Assembly: GCA_002450095.1 (NCBI GenBank)
Contig: DJYK01000020.1
Coordinates: 12,640 to 76,639 of the forward strand
Reading direction: 5' to 3'
DNA: 64,000 bases
DNA from: Mageeibacillus sp. UBA6980
Lineage (GTDB): Bacteria; Bacillota; Clostridia; Saccharofermentanales; Saccharofermentanaceae
The translations under genes and the position numbers were made by a program. The notes under the pieces were generated by a model. It worked only from the letters and a program-made list of their open reading frames with translations. It was not told the origin of the DNA and made no database searches. The stretch's first letter is position 1. Each line of letters starts with the position of its first letter. This document shows positions 14,877-23,836 of this stretch, piece after piece.

Positions 14877-15343
14877 CACAAAAACTTCTCCATTCTTATA
14901 AGATGCTCATCATCAGGTTCACTGATTCCGTTCTTAAATCCATACCCCGACTTCAGATAGAAAGGAACACCCGTTATCGAAGCCGGTATCTCGATTCTTC
15001 GGGCCCTTATTGCGAACTCATCCTGTTCCAAAGTGTCGATTATCTTCCTTCCTATGCCTTTACGCTGATGATCCGGGTCTACAAATATCGTAAAAAGACT
15101 GCTCTCGTCTTCTTTGCCCCAGTAAGGTCCTATTGCACCGCAGCCAATTATCTCACCCTCTTCTTCAACAACATAAAAATGAGTCCATGACGAACGTTCC
15201 AGAACATGTTCAGGAGTTTCAACGGCTATAAGCTGATCCATCAGATCTTCAGGATAATCCTTAACGTTAGATATCCTGATCGTCTTCCTTATAAGTTCTG
15301 ACACAGCATTTGCATCTTCATTTCTAAATCTTCTGATATTCAT
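14876..15343 (-). CDS. GNAT family N-acetyltransferase
   Basis: A 155-residue acetyltransferase with motif A FTIFVDPDHQRKGIGRKIIDTLE (QRKGIG form) and the motif B region RIEIPASITGVPFYLKSGYGF. The frame is open for 11 more codons upstream, but the start at 15343 is preferred because GGAGG lies 5 nt before that ATG and the protein then begins MNIRRFRNED, a typical GNAT start. The upstream in-frame codons run into the pfp terminator hairpin. Confidence 0.87.
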   Translation of the reverse strand: MNIRRFRNEDANAVSELIRKTIRISNVKDYPEDLMDQLIAVETPEHVLERSSWTHFYVVEEEGEIIGCGAIGPYWGKEDESSLFTIFVDPDHQRKGIGRKIIDTLEQDEFAIRARRIEIPASITGVPFYLKSGYGFKNGISEPDDEHLIRMEKFL

Positions 15344-15353
15344 CTTTCCCTCC

Positions 15354-15392
15354 GTAATAACAAACGGCGCAGTCATTATCCGACTGCGCCGT
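15354..15392 (-). terminator. Terminator hairpin after pfp
   Basis: A perfect 11-bp inverted repeat, ACGGCGCAGTC (15364-15374) and its complement (15382-15392), with a 7-nt loop. On the minus strand it is followed by TTTGTTATT. It lies 26 nt after the pfp stop. The acetyltransferase genes downstream have no other visible promoter, so some read-through is likely. Confidence 0.8.
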
Positions 15393-15418
15393 CCTCAGTT
15401 ACTTACTGTCAGTTCTTA

Positions 15419-17077
15419 TCAGCCCTGCTCGAGTGCGAGTGTAACTGTTGTTCTGTCACAAACCTCTGAGGGTCCGAAGTACTGGATAGCGCCCGGATAT
15501 GTGAAGCAAGTCTCAACTGCCCACTTATCTCTGTTAGCCTCAAAATATTTGAAAGGCTTGCCGTCGAGTTCTACGAGAGCCTTACGGATAACAGGCTTAT
15601 CTGCACCGTTTCTTCTCTCGATGTTCATCATCTTTGTGATAGGCATACCGCCTGCAACCCACTCATCAGCAGACTTACTGATGTTGGAAACCTTGGAAAG
15701 GTATCCTGTGTAACCATACTGGATGAGCATGAATGCATTGTAACCCAAAGAATAGCAGTAGTCAGCATCGAAGTTGGAAGGGAATGCACATCTGCCCTCG
15801 TAACCGAAGAAGTGATGGAGAGCGGAGAACTTGCCCTTGTATGTGCCTGCTGCCTTTCTCTTAGCAAGCTCGTTCTTAACAAGCTCGGAGAAGAGCTTCT
15901 CGGACTCGATAAGGGAAACCTGAACATTGCCGTGAGGATCTCTCTCGAGGAAGAGCTGCTGCTGAATTCCTACAGGAAGGAGATCGAATACTGCGAAAGC
16001 AGAAGCAGAAAGACCTGTCTTGATGAAGTCGTACTTAGCCTGCCAATCGGGAAGAGCATTGAAAGCCTCTGTCTTCTCACCTGCAAGAAGCTCGTTGATC
16101 TCAGCGATCAAAGCGGAGAACTCAGGTACGAACTCAACGATACCCTCAGGAATGATAGCAACACCGAAGTTGTCGCCGTTAGCTGCTCTCTTCTCAACGG
16201 AATCAGCAATGTAGTTTGTGATCTGAGCAAGAGACATATTCTTAGCCTTAACTTCCTCACCGATAAGGCAGATGTTAGGCTGTGTCTCGAGAGCGCACTC
16301 GAGTGCTACGTGAGATGCGGAACGGCCCATAACCTTGATGAAGTGCCAGTACTTCTTAGCGGAGTTAGCATCTCTCTCGATGTTTCCGATTACTTCGGAG
16401 TATGTCTTTGTAGCTGTATCAAAGCCGAAAGAAGCCTCGATATCCTCGTTCTTAAGGTCACCGTCGATTGTCTTAGGACATCCGATTACCTGAACGCCTG
16501 TGTTGTTAGCTGCCATGTACTCAGCGAGAGTAGCAGCATTTGTGTTGGAGTCGTCTCCGCCGATAATAACGATAGCTGTGAGGCCGTTCTTCTTGGCATT
16601 CTCAGTTACGATAGCGAACTGCTCTTCTGTCTCGAGCTTGGTTCTTCCGGAACCGATGATGTCAAAACCGCCTGTATTTCTGTAAGAATCGATGAACTTG
16701 TCATCAAACTCTACGAAGTCATTCTTAAGAAGTCCGTCAGGACCGCCCTTGAAGCCCAAAAGCACATTGGACTTGTCAGCAGCCTTCAAAGCATCGTAAA
16801 GGCCTGTGATAACGTTGTGTCCGCCGGGAGCCTGTCCGCCTGAGAGGATTACGCCTACAACCTGCTTCTTGGCAACGGAAGTATTTGTACCTTTCTCGAA
16901 AGTGATCTCCTTCTTACCGTATGTATTAGGGAAAAGAGCCTTGATCTTATCCTGATCGGCTACGCTTGATGTCTCAGCGCCTTCCTTAACGCAGATCTCG
17001 GAAACGCCGTTTCTGAGCATTCCGGGAAGCTTGGGCTGATACTCGTATCTTGCTTTCTGAAGTGGTGAAATATCCAT
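15419..17077 (-). CDS. pfp: Pyrophosphate-dependent 6-phosphofructokinase (long form)
   Basis: A 552-residue PFP of the long clade, which phosphorylates fructose-6-phosphate reversibly using PPi and saves ATP in glycolysis. PPi specificity is shown by GGDDSNTNA (GGDD rather than GGDG) and CPKTIDGDLK, where the Lys replaces the residue found in ATP-dependent enzymes. Further signatures are GGQAPGGHNVI and MGRSASHVALECAL. An upstream in-frame codon would extend it by 11 residues, but AAGGAG lies just before the ATG at 17077 and the resulting start MDISPLQKARYEYQPKLP is typical. It is monocistronic and followed by a terminator. Confidence 0.96.
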   Translation of the reverse strand: MDISPLQKARYEYQPKLPGMLRNGVSEICVKEGAETSSVADQDKIKALFPNTYGKKEITFEKGTNTSVAKKQVVGVILSGGQAPGGHNVITGLYDALKAADKSNVLLGFKGGPDGLLKNDFVEFDDKFIDSYRNTGGFDIIGSGRTKLETEEQFAIVTENAKKNGLTAIVIIGGDDSNTNAATLAEYMAANNTGVQVIGCPKTIDGDLKNEDIEASFGFDTATKTYSEVIGNIERDANSAKKYWHFIKVMGRSASHVALECALETQPNICLIGEEVKAKNMSLAQITNYIADSVEKRAANGDNFGVAIIPEGIVEFVPEFSALIAEINELLAGEKTEAFNALPDWQAKYDFIKTGLSASAFAVFDLLPVGIQQQLFLERDPHGNVQVSLIESEKLFSELVKNELAKRKAAGTYKGKFSALHHFFGYEGRCAFPSNFDADYCYSLGYNAFMLIQYGYTGYLSKVSNISKSADEWVAGGMPITKMMNIERRNGADKPVIRKALVELDGKPFKYFEANRDKWAVETCFTYPGAIQYFGPSEVCDRTTVTLALEQG

Positions 17078-17165
17078 GAAAACAACTCCTTTAAATAAAA
17101 TTACCCTCAAATAATAAATTGTTTGCCGTTAAAAGTAAATGCTTTTAAGGTAAAAACAATTGTAA

Positions 17166-17171
17166 TAGAAT
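17166..17171 (+). promoter_or_regulatory. Possible -10 box of the PHP phosphatase gene
   Basis: TAGAAT lies 6 nt before the ATG at 17178; the -35 region (TTTTAA at 17143-17148, 17 nt upstream) is weak. No Shine-Dalgarno sequence is seen. If this box is used the mRNA would have essentially no leader. Confidence 0.4.
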
Positions 17172-17177
17172 ATTGTC

Positions 17178-18014
17178 ATGATAAGTGATACACATATGCA
17201 TACCGGGGCATTCAGCAGCGATGCCAAACAGACTATTGAAGAACTTATATCTTCTGCCAAGGCCAAAGGCATCTTAGTCGCTGCAATAACGGAACATTAT
17301 GATATGGATTATCCTCATAAAGACGAGGTTTTCACTTTTGATCTTAATGAGTACGGCAATATTTTTCCGAAGTGGCGTGATCTGTCTAAGCAAATGAACG
17401 GTCCTGAACTTCTTATGGGGATCGAGATCGGCTGGCAGCCTCATCTTAATGACAGGATAAAGGAAACAGTCAGATCCCTTCCTTTTGATATGGTAGTCCT
17501 GTCAGATCATCTTTTCAGAGGCACGGATGTTTATTACAGCACGGAAGCTGCACTTCTCCCGCGGGCCGAACGTAACAAAGAGTATATCGGATCACTGTCA
17601 AGGATGTGCCGCGAGATCGATGATTTTGATACAGTCGCACATTACGATTATATAAACAGATACATTGATGATCCGGATTCGGCAGTGTTTTACAGGGATT
17701 GTTCCGATGAATTTGATGACCTGTTCTCCACTCTTATCCGGAAGGATAAAGCACTCGAGATCAATACGAGTTCCATCGGAAGTCAGATCAACAAGAAGGC
17801 CGAATATATAATGCCGGATCCAGATATAATCAGACGTTATATCCAAATGGGCGGAAAACTCATAACGATCGGGTCCGATGCACATACATCCGACAAGATC
17901 GGACAATTATTCAACAGAACCGCTCTTTATCTTAAATCCTTAGGAGTCCATGAACTGTTTTATTACAAAAACAGGAAGCCGGTCTCGGATCCCGAATACG
18001 CTTCTTATTTTTGA
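17178..18014 (+). CDS. PHP-domain phosphatase, histidinol-phosphatase-like
   Basis: A 278-residue PHP-family metallophosphoesterase resembling HisJ/HisK histidinol phosphatases. Metal ligands are visible in order: DTHMHTGAFSSDA (N-terminus), TEHYD, GIEIGW, VVLSDHLF, VAHYDYINRY and GSDAHTSDKIG. No other histidine biosynthesis gene lies nearby, so the natural substrate is uncertain. The gene stands alone on the plus strand. It has no Shine-Dalgarno sequence and ends 5 nt from the end of the convergent gene, with no terminator between. Confidence 0.85.
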   Translation: MISDTHMHTGAFSSDAKQTIEELISSAKAKGILVAAITEHYDMDYPHKDEVFTFDLNEYGNIFPKWRDLSKQMNGPELLMGIEIGWQPHLNDRIKETVRSLPFDMVVLSDHLFRGTDVYYSTEAALLPRAERNKEYIGSLSRMCREIDDFDTVAHYDYINRYIDDPDSAVFYRDCSDEFDDLFSTLIRKDKALEINTSSIGSQINKKAEYIMPDPDIIRRYIQMGGKLITIGSDAHTSDKIGQLFNRTALYLKSLGVHELFYYKNRKPVSDPEYASYF

Positions 18015-18019
18015 TCGGC

Positions 18020-18928
18020 TTATTCCCAGGGGATAACTTCTATCGGCTGATCGCCTGTATATATTATGTAATCCTGATAATCATCGATGTGCCTGTTCAA
18101 TTCGGTAATATCATCAGAACCGACATAACAGTCGTACATATATCCTCGGAAAGTATCAAAAGGGACAATATAATCGTCTGACTCTTGATAATTACAGCAT
18201 CCGCTTATTATCGAACAATTATAGGAAACTATCTGACAGGTGACATTTCCCTGAAGTCTTCCGTAATTGGCACACCCTAAGATCCTTCCTGCCGAGAAAT
18301 TATCGGCTATCCCGCCGCATCTTTGGATAGCGTACAGATAAGCCTTGTTGTAGCAGTTTATTATCATCGCATCGGTAGTACCGTCAGTAGATGCAATGCT
18401 GCCGACGTAATCACCATATATCCTTCCGCTCTCGATACCGAGGTTCATGACCACTCCGCCGAGTTTACCGAACAGACCGACAAACTTGCTTTCGAGCTGA
18501 TTGGCACTGATGTAAAGATTATATATCCTGTGACCTGCTCCATCGTATATCCCTTCAAACATATAACCGCTGTCCATCGTGCCGATCGGAGTGAAATTCG
18601 GGCAGGAAGAAAGATCTATATCAGAGGTCTGTCTGAAATAAGTATTATAGAAATAATTCCCGCTGTTGACTGAGTCCGAGAGCTTTATCAGGTCTTCGGC
18701 AGTCTCGATAAGATAAGGGTCTTCATAGGTTCCGTCCCCCTTAAATTCATAGTGATCATTCCATTCGTGAAAGACCTGGAAAGACCGCCATTCATCGAAT
18801 CTTCCGATGCACCACCATAAGACGGCGCCCGCCAAGGCGATCCTCAAAAGGAAAAAGAACCATTTAAGTGCCGTTTTAAGCACTTTGGGAAGATCGATCT
18901 TATTCACTTTCTCGTCCCTGTTTTCCAT
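18020..18928 (-). CDS. Membrane-anchored protein with GLUG-like repeats
   Basis: A roughly 302-residue protein: a basic N-terminus (MENRDEKVNKIDLPKVL), one membrane helix (about residues 20-40) and an extracytoplasmic part with GLUG-like repeats. The leading pattern is GTYEDPYLIETAEDLIKLS, then IDLSSCPNFTPIG, FEGIYDGAGHRIYNLYI, VGLFGKL and four further Gly/Cys-rich turns, suggesting a beta-solenoid. The ATG at 18928 is one base after the stop of the SGNH gene, with GAGG 11 nt upstream; in-frame ATGs at 18943 and 18970 are alternatives. It forms an operon with the MBOAT and SGNH genes. The function is unknown. Confidence 0.72.
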   Translation of the reverse strand: MENRDEKVNKIDLPKVLKTALKWFFFLLRIALAGAVLWWCIGRFDEWRSFQVFHEWNDHYEFKGDGTYEDPYLIETAEDLIKLSDSVNSGNYFYNTYFRQTSDIDLSSCPNFTPIGTMDSGYMFEGIYDGAGHRIYNLYISANQLESKFVGLFGKLGGVVMNLGIESGRIYGDYVGSIASTDGTTDAMIINCYNKAYLYAIQRCGGIADNFSAGRILGCANYGRLQGNVTCQIVSYNCSIISGCCNYQESDDYIVPFDTFRGYMYDCYVGSDDITELNRHIDDYQDYIIYTGDQPIEVIPWE

Positions 18929-18929
18929 C

Positions 18930-20387
18930 TTATTTCCAAACCTCATTATAGTTAACGGTACCGCAGTCAACGAGCAGCTGATTGTATGTATCGATCACGG
19001 CGATAACCACGCCGTCGTGATTCTCGTTGACCGTACTCCACCCGTCATAGTAGATACCGTCCGAGCATACGACAAAATGGTGTGATCCTAAGTATTCTTC
19101 AAAATACAGACCATTCTCATCCGCTTCGAGAGGATATGTAATGCCGTCCCTGATAAGATACCTTCTGTCATCGTACATCCTTATAAACGGGATACCGTTG
19201 ATCCCAAGGTATCGTGCAAGTTCATCTGAGATATGTGTATTATCCGAAACCATAACGATCACTTCATAATCATCGGAAAGAGAATTAAGGATATCGACAT
19301 AATCTTCTGCAACCGATGTCTCCTGGAGCTCGTAATTTCTTGCACGTGTCTCGAGATACCTGGCATTCTCCTCCCAGGAATCATAAATACCGGTAGTATC
19401 ATCGCTTCTGTCTATAAGATCATAGTGTTCGCAAAGATATGCGCCGAGGTATGATGTGTATTTACGGTTGCCAAGATAGTTCAAATGACCGATATCACCG
19501 AAATCGGTATCAAAATCCAAACCTATCCTGTCGTAGTATTCGTTGAAATCAATGAATTCAACTCCATACTCTTCAGCGATCTGTGCTGCATAGATATATC
19601 GGGATCTGGCATCCTCGGTATAACCCGCATCGGGAGAAACGACTATACACAAAGGTATATCGTTATCCCTGCAATACTCGATTATCAGGCGGTAATAGTA
19701 TTCCTGCTTATTGGTCATCGGGATGGGATCAACGTTAACGTGGAAGAAAGGTTTGGGCTGATACTCCGTCCTCAGATAATCGTAAAAGCCTTTGAAATTC
19801 TCATTCTTAACGGCATCGGACAGATCGGCATCTATATCAAACATATTCAATTCGGAATATCTGCTGTGATACTCTTCGAACAGAAGAGAGTAATCGATAA
19901 ATCCGTCAGTATCGGTAACGGAAGCCCTTATAGATTCGAACTTATTCATATTCCAATGCATGCCTGCGGTATTGTTTATCAATACACCGTGATTGCTGTA
20001 ATCATCTTCAATTTGTACGGCAAGAGCTTCAAGTACGACAAGTCTGGGAGTCTGCGTCTTCATCGCTTCTTTTAAGGAATAATATGTGTTCCAGAACGGC
20101 TGCAGACTGGCTCCGAGAACATATGAAGGCACACCGAACTCGTCCCAGAGCACGCCTGTATTGATATCGATAAATGAATGCGAACTGCCGATACAAAGAA
20201 GATCTATACTGTTCTCCGGTTGCTCGTAGAAGGTCCTCATCGATAGTGTACCGTCATAGTTTTTGGGTTTAAACCAAGAAGACCAGATACCGATCAGCAG
20301 GATAACGACAAGACAGAATGCAATAAACCTTACCGCATTCTTCGTCGTGATCAGTATCTTAGTTAAAACTGCCTTCCAATCAATCAT
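18930..20387 (-). CDS. SGNH/AlgJ-like acetyltransferase-associated protein
   Basis: A 485-residue protein with one N-terminal membrane helix (about 17-36) and an extracytoplasmic SGNH-hydrolase-like domain. The motif GSSHSF supplies the nucleophilic Ser (about residue 69), GASLQP the oxyanion region, and DIGHLNYLG the Asp-x-x-His. Such proteins (AlgJ/AlgX, DltD-like) pass acetyl groups from an MBOAT partner to a secreted polysaccharide. The C-terminal 130 residues (after about 350) form a second, unassigned domain with a YEVIVMVSDN segment. It follows the MBOAT gene by 1 nt with GAGG upstream, so it is almost certainly its partner. Confidence 0.82.
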   Translation of the reverse strand: MIDWKAVLTKILITTKNAVRFIAFCLVVILLIGIWSSWFKPKNYDGTLSMRTFYEQPENSIDLLCIGSSHSFIDINTGVLWDEFGVPSYVLGASLQPFWNTYYSLKEAMKTQTPRLVVLEALAVQIEDDYSNHGVLINNTAGMHWNMNKFESIRASVTDTDGFIDYSLLFEEYHSRYSELNMFDIDADLSDAVKNENFKGFYDYLRTEYQPKPFFHVNVDPIPMTNKQEYYYRLIIEYCRDNDIPLCIVVSPDAGYTEDARSRYIYAAQIAEEYGVEFIDFNEYYDRIGLDFDTDFGDIGHLNYLGNRKYTSYLGAYLCEHYDLIDRSDDTTGIYDSWEENARYLETRARNYELQETSVAEDYVDILNSLSDDYEVIVMVSDNTHISDELARYLGINGIPFIRMYDDRRYLIRDGITYPLEADENGLYFEEYLGSHHFVVCSDGIYYDGWSTVNENHDGVVIAVIDTYNQLLVDCGTVNYNEVWK

Positions 20388-20388
20388 C

Positions 20389-21900
20389 TCAGAACCTCAA
20401 ATAAATAAAATCAGCAGCATCAAATGCAGGACCGTAGATACCGAACGTGAGAACGGCAAAGAACAGAACGATCAACGATAACCATCTGAACCACCAGGGC
20501 TGCATAAGCATCATATCACCAACCGTTTTCTCATTTTTCTTCTTGGACATATCAACAAAGAAAAGGACAAGTAAACTTATAAACAGGATATTAAACTCTT
20601 TGCGGTCCAGTCCGAGATTGTAAAGACCGTCATTAAACAAGACCCACAGATCCGGTCTTGTAAACATCCTTCTGATTATCTCAAGAGCGAGATTCATATC
20701 CGTAACACGGAAGAATACCCACGCAAGATCGACAAGGACAAATGTGATAAACCACTTTCCGAACTTATATCCGAAGCTCTCCGTCTTAGCATGCGTCAGT
20801 TTGTTTATCTTCTCTCTTAACGGCAGAGTCATATCGTCTATAACCTGCAAGACACCGTGTATCCCGCCCCACACGATAAAGTTCATTCCGGCACCGTGCC
20901 AGATTCCGCTTACAAGGAACGTGATGATAACGTTAAGATGCTTTCTGATCTTTGAACATCTGCTGCCGCCCAAAGGAATATAAACATAATCGCGAAGCCA
21001 TGAGCTTAAGGATATATGCCATCTTCTCCAGAATTCCTTAACGCTGAGCGAGAGATAAGGCGCATTAAAGTTATCGTATACGTCTATCCCCATAAGCTTC
21101 GAGCATCCCATCGCGATGGTTGAATAACTCATAAAATCACAATAGATCTGCAGAGAATAGCATATTGACGTGAATATGAGCTCCACGGAACCGTAAAGAT
21201 AGTAATGACCATAAACATTATCAACTATCATGGCTATCCTGTCCGCGATCACGAGTTTGGAAAAAAGGCCCCACAGGATAAGAGTTATCCCGTTTGATAT
21301 CCTGTCAACATTGATGACACTTGTCTTGTGAAGATCCTTAAGCTGAGGGATAAGGTGATCCGCCCTCTCGATGGGACCGGACATGATACACGGGAAAAAG
21401 CATGTAAACAAAGCATAATAAAACGGATTGCGTTCGGCCGGGATCTTCTTCCTGTAAACATCAAAAAGATAACCTGTTGAGGTAAATATGAAAAACGATA
21501 TGCCTATGGGCATAAGGATATTTTGAGGCACTGCCAAAGGGACGCCTCCCTCGGATACGATGGAATCATTGACGATCTCCATGACAAACTTCGTATATTT
21601 AAAATAAAACAGCATACCGAAGTCAGCCAGTATTCCTTCGAGAAGGAGAATTACCCTTAACACCTTAAGGCGGCCTTTCGAAGGGATGAGATCCATTATG
21701 ACGGCACTTATATACGAGACTCCAATCGCGATAAACAGGAACACCGATTGCTCATTAAAGGCATGTGTCGAAGTGTCATAGCAATAGAAAAACAGACTGG
21801 CCGCAAGTATCCACCATGCGCGGATGCGGGACGGCAGTATATAAAAGACAGCCATGACAACAACGAAGAAAAGAGCGAACTCGATGGAATTAAAAAGCAC
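20389..21900 (-). CDS. MBOAT family O-acyltransferase (DltB/AlgI-like)
   Basis: A 503-residue multi-pass membrane protein of the MBOAT family, with 10 or more hydrophobic segments. The catalytic His is in FLVSGIWHGAGMNFIVWGG, and other signatures are ILMPIGISFFIFTSTGYLFDVYR, FPCIMSGPIERA and FWRRWHISLSSWLRDYVYIPLGG. These enzymes move acyl groups across the membrane for O-acetylation of wall or capsular polymers. The start is GTG at 21900 with GAGGTGA upstream. With the SGNH protein it forms an acetylation pair. The polymer modified is unknown. Confidence 0.92.
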   Translation of the reverse strand: MLFNSIEFALFFVVVMAVFYILPSRIRAWWILAASLFFYCYDTSTHAFNEQSVFLFIAIGVSYISAVIMDLIPSKGRLKVLRVILLLEGILADFGMLFYFKYTKFVMEIVNDSIVSEGGVPLAVPQNILMPIGISFFIFTSTGYLFDVYRKKIPAERNPFYYALFTCFFPCIMSGPIERADHLIPQLKDLHKTSVINVDRISNGITLILWGLFSKLVIADRIAMIVDNVYGHYYLYGSVELIFTSICYSLQIYCDFMSYSTIAMGCSKLMGIDVYDNFNAPYLSLSVKEFWRRWHISLSSWLRDYVYIPLGGSRCSKIRKHLNVIITFLVSGIWHGAGMNFIVWGGIHGVLQVIDDMTLPLREKINKLTHAKTESFGYKFGKWFITFVLVDLAWVFFRVTDMNLALEIIRRMFTRPDLWVLFNDGLYNLGLDRKEFNILFISLLVLFFVDMSKKKNEKTVGDMMLMQPWWFRWLSLIVLFFAVLTFGIYGPAFDAADFIYLRF

Positions 21901-21917
21901 TCGTATTCACCTCAAAC

Positions 21918-23816
21918 TCACAGAACGCTCTTAAGATCATCAAGCCACAGTTTTGAAACCGCATCGGAAGGCATACGCCAGTCCCCCCTCGGTGAGAGCG
22001 TAACGGTTCCGACCTTCGGTCCGTCAGGAAGACATGAACGCTTAAACTGCTGATTGAAGAACCTTCTTATGAAAGTCTCTTCCCACTTGTAAATCGTATC
22101 CGGATCAAACTTGCCTTCAAAAGACTGACATGCAAGTCTGTAAATCTTGGAAGGCTTGAATCCCCATCTTAAGAAGTAGTACAGATAGAAATCATGAAGA
22201 TCATAAGGACCTACGAGATCCTCGGTCTTCTGGCTGATTTCACCGTTATCATCCGGAGGAAGAAGTTCGGGAGACACGGGAGTATCAACAATGTCCTTAA
22301 GAACATCGGAAAGCTCACCTGTTGTTTTACCGGACTCATAAGATACGATATGTCGTACCAAAGTCTTGGGGATGGATGCATTCACGCCATACATGGACAT
22401 ATGATCTCCATTGTATGTCGCCCAGCCGAGAGCAAGCTCGGAAAGGTCTCCCGTGCCGATCACGATACCGCCCTTCTGATTTGCTATATCCATCAGGATC
22501 TGGGTTCTCTCCCTCGCCTGTGAATTCTCATAAGTAACGTCATGAACACTCTCATCGTGTTCGATGTCCTCAAAATGCTGCCTTACGGAGAGCTTGATGT
22601 CCACGGTTCTTAATGTAACACCGTATGCTTCAGCAAGCTTCTCGGAATTGCCTTTTGTCCTTGAAGTCGTTCCGAATCCGGGCATTGTAACGGCAATTAT
22701 GCCTCTTCTATCCATGCCCAGCATATCAAAAGCATGAACCGTAACGATCAAGGCAAGTGTGGAATCAAGTCCGCCGGACAAACCGACGACAGCACACTTT
22801 CCGTTGATGTGCTTAAGCCTCGTAGCAAGACCTGCAGCCTGCATGGTAAGAATCTCTTCACACCTTGAAGACAATGAAGAACTGTCGGAAGGAACGAACG
22901 GATATGAAGGGAATTCCCTCATAAGTCGAAGATCAGTCTCGGGCTCTGTATCAAAGTATACGATGCTCAAAGGCTCGGCATCGCACTCGAATGTATTTCT
23001 CATTCTGTCGTGAACAAGTCTCTGAAGATCAATGTCCGCATAGATTGCGCCCGCTTCACCAAAGCATGCAGATTCATTTAATACGGAACCATTCTCGCAG
23101 ATCATTCTGTGACCTGCAAACACCATGTCCTGAGTGGATTCGCCGAATCCGCAGTCGGAATAGATATATCCGCTTACCATTCTGCCGGAATTAACCAAGA
23201 TAAGCTTTTCCCTGTATTCCCTCTTGCCTATTACCTCATCAGAGGCGGAAAGATTGCATATGATAGTCGCACCCGACATAGAAGCCTTGACGGACGGAGG
23301 ATTGGGAACCCACATGTCCTCACATATCTCAACTCCGAACGTGAAGTCTTCGTAGGTCTCGTTTCTGAATACCAGATTGCCGAACGGTACACCGTCTTCG
23401 GTCTCATCCTCGCCCTCGTAGGGTTCAAAATAACGGAGTTCATAAAATTCGGAATAGTTGGGGATGAATCTTTTGGGAACGTATCCTATAACCTCGCCTC
23501 TCGATATGACTGCAGCGACGTTATAGAGCTTTCCCTCATGCTTAAGAGGAAGACCTACGACAATGGCAAGGTTCATGTCACATGTTGCCTCTGCTATGTC
23601 ATACAGGCCTCTTATGGCAGATTCCTGAAGTTCATGCTGAAGGAACAGGTCACCGCATGTATAACCGGTAACCGACAGTTCAGGAAAAACAAGAAGAGAA
23701 CACTTCTTCTCGTCTGCTTCCGCACAGATCTTTACGATCTCAGATACATTGTAATCAACATCAGCAACGCGCACCTTGGGCGACGCGGATCCGACCCTGA
23801 CAAAACCGTCCTTCAT
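21918..23816 (-). CDS. nadE: Glutamine-dependent NAD+ synthetase
   Basis: A 632-residue two-domain enzyme that amidates deamido-NAD using glutamine. The N-terminal nitrilase-type glutaminase (about 1-280) has the Glu (FPELSVTGY), Lys (VPKRFIPNY) and Cys (GVEICEDMWVP) triad. The C-terminal synthetase (about 320-632) has the PP-loop VVGLSGGLDSTLAL and GTGDLSELALGWATYNGDHMSMY-type region. This is the long glutaminase-fused form, unlike the short ammonia-dependent NadE of Bacillus. It lies 20 nt after argJ and 17 nt before the MBOAT gene. Confidence 0.96.
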   Translation of the reverse strand: MKDGFVRVGSASPKVRVADVDYNVSEIVKICAEADEKKCSLLVFPELSVTGYTCGDLFLQHELQESAIRGLYDIAEATCDMNLAIVVGLPLKHEGKLYNVAAVISRGEVIGYVPKRFIPNYSEFYELRYFEPYEGEDETEDGVPFGNLVFRNETYEDFTFGVEICEDMWVPNPPSVKASMSGATIICNLSASDEVIGKREYREKLILVNSGRMVSGYIYSDCGFGESTQDMVFAGHRMICENGSVLNESACFGEAGAIYADIDLQRLVHDRMRNTFECDAEPLSIVYFDTEPETDLRLMREFPSYPFVPSDSSSLSSRCEEILTMQAAGLATRLKHINGKCAVVGLSGGLDSTLALIVTVHAFDMLGMDRRGIIAVTMPGFGTTSRTKGNSEKLAEAYGVTLRTVDIKLSVRQHFEDIEHDESVHDVTYENSQARERTQILMDIANQKGGIVIGTGDLSELALGWATYNGDHMSMYGVNASIPKTLVRHIVSYESGKTTGELSDVLKDIVDTPVSPELLPPDDNGEISQKTEDLVGPYDLHDFYLYYFLRWGFKPSKIYRLACQSFEGKFDPDTIYKWEETFIRRFFNQQFKRSCLPDGPKVGTVTLSPRGDWRMPSDAVSKLWLDDLKSVL

Positions 23817-23836
23817 ACAACTCCCCCTGTTATGTA

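Noticed and set aside
15812..16843. A 343-codon open frame on the plus strand.
   Set aside because: It lies entirely opposite pfp, is rich in Leu and Ser as expected for a mirror frame, and has no promoter or ribosome site.
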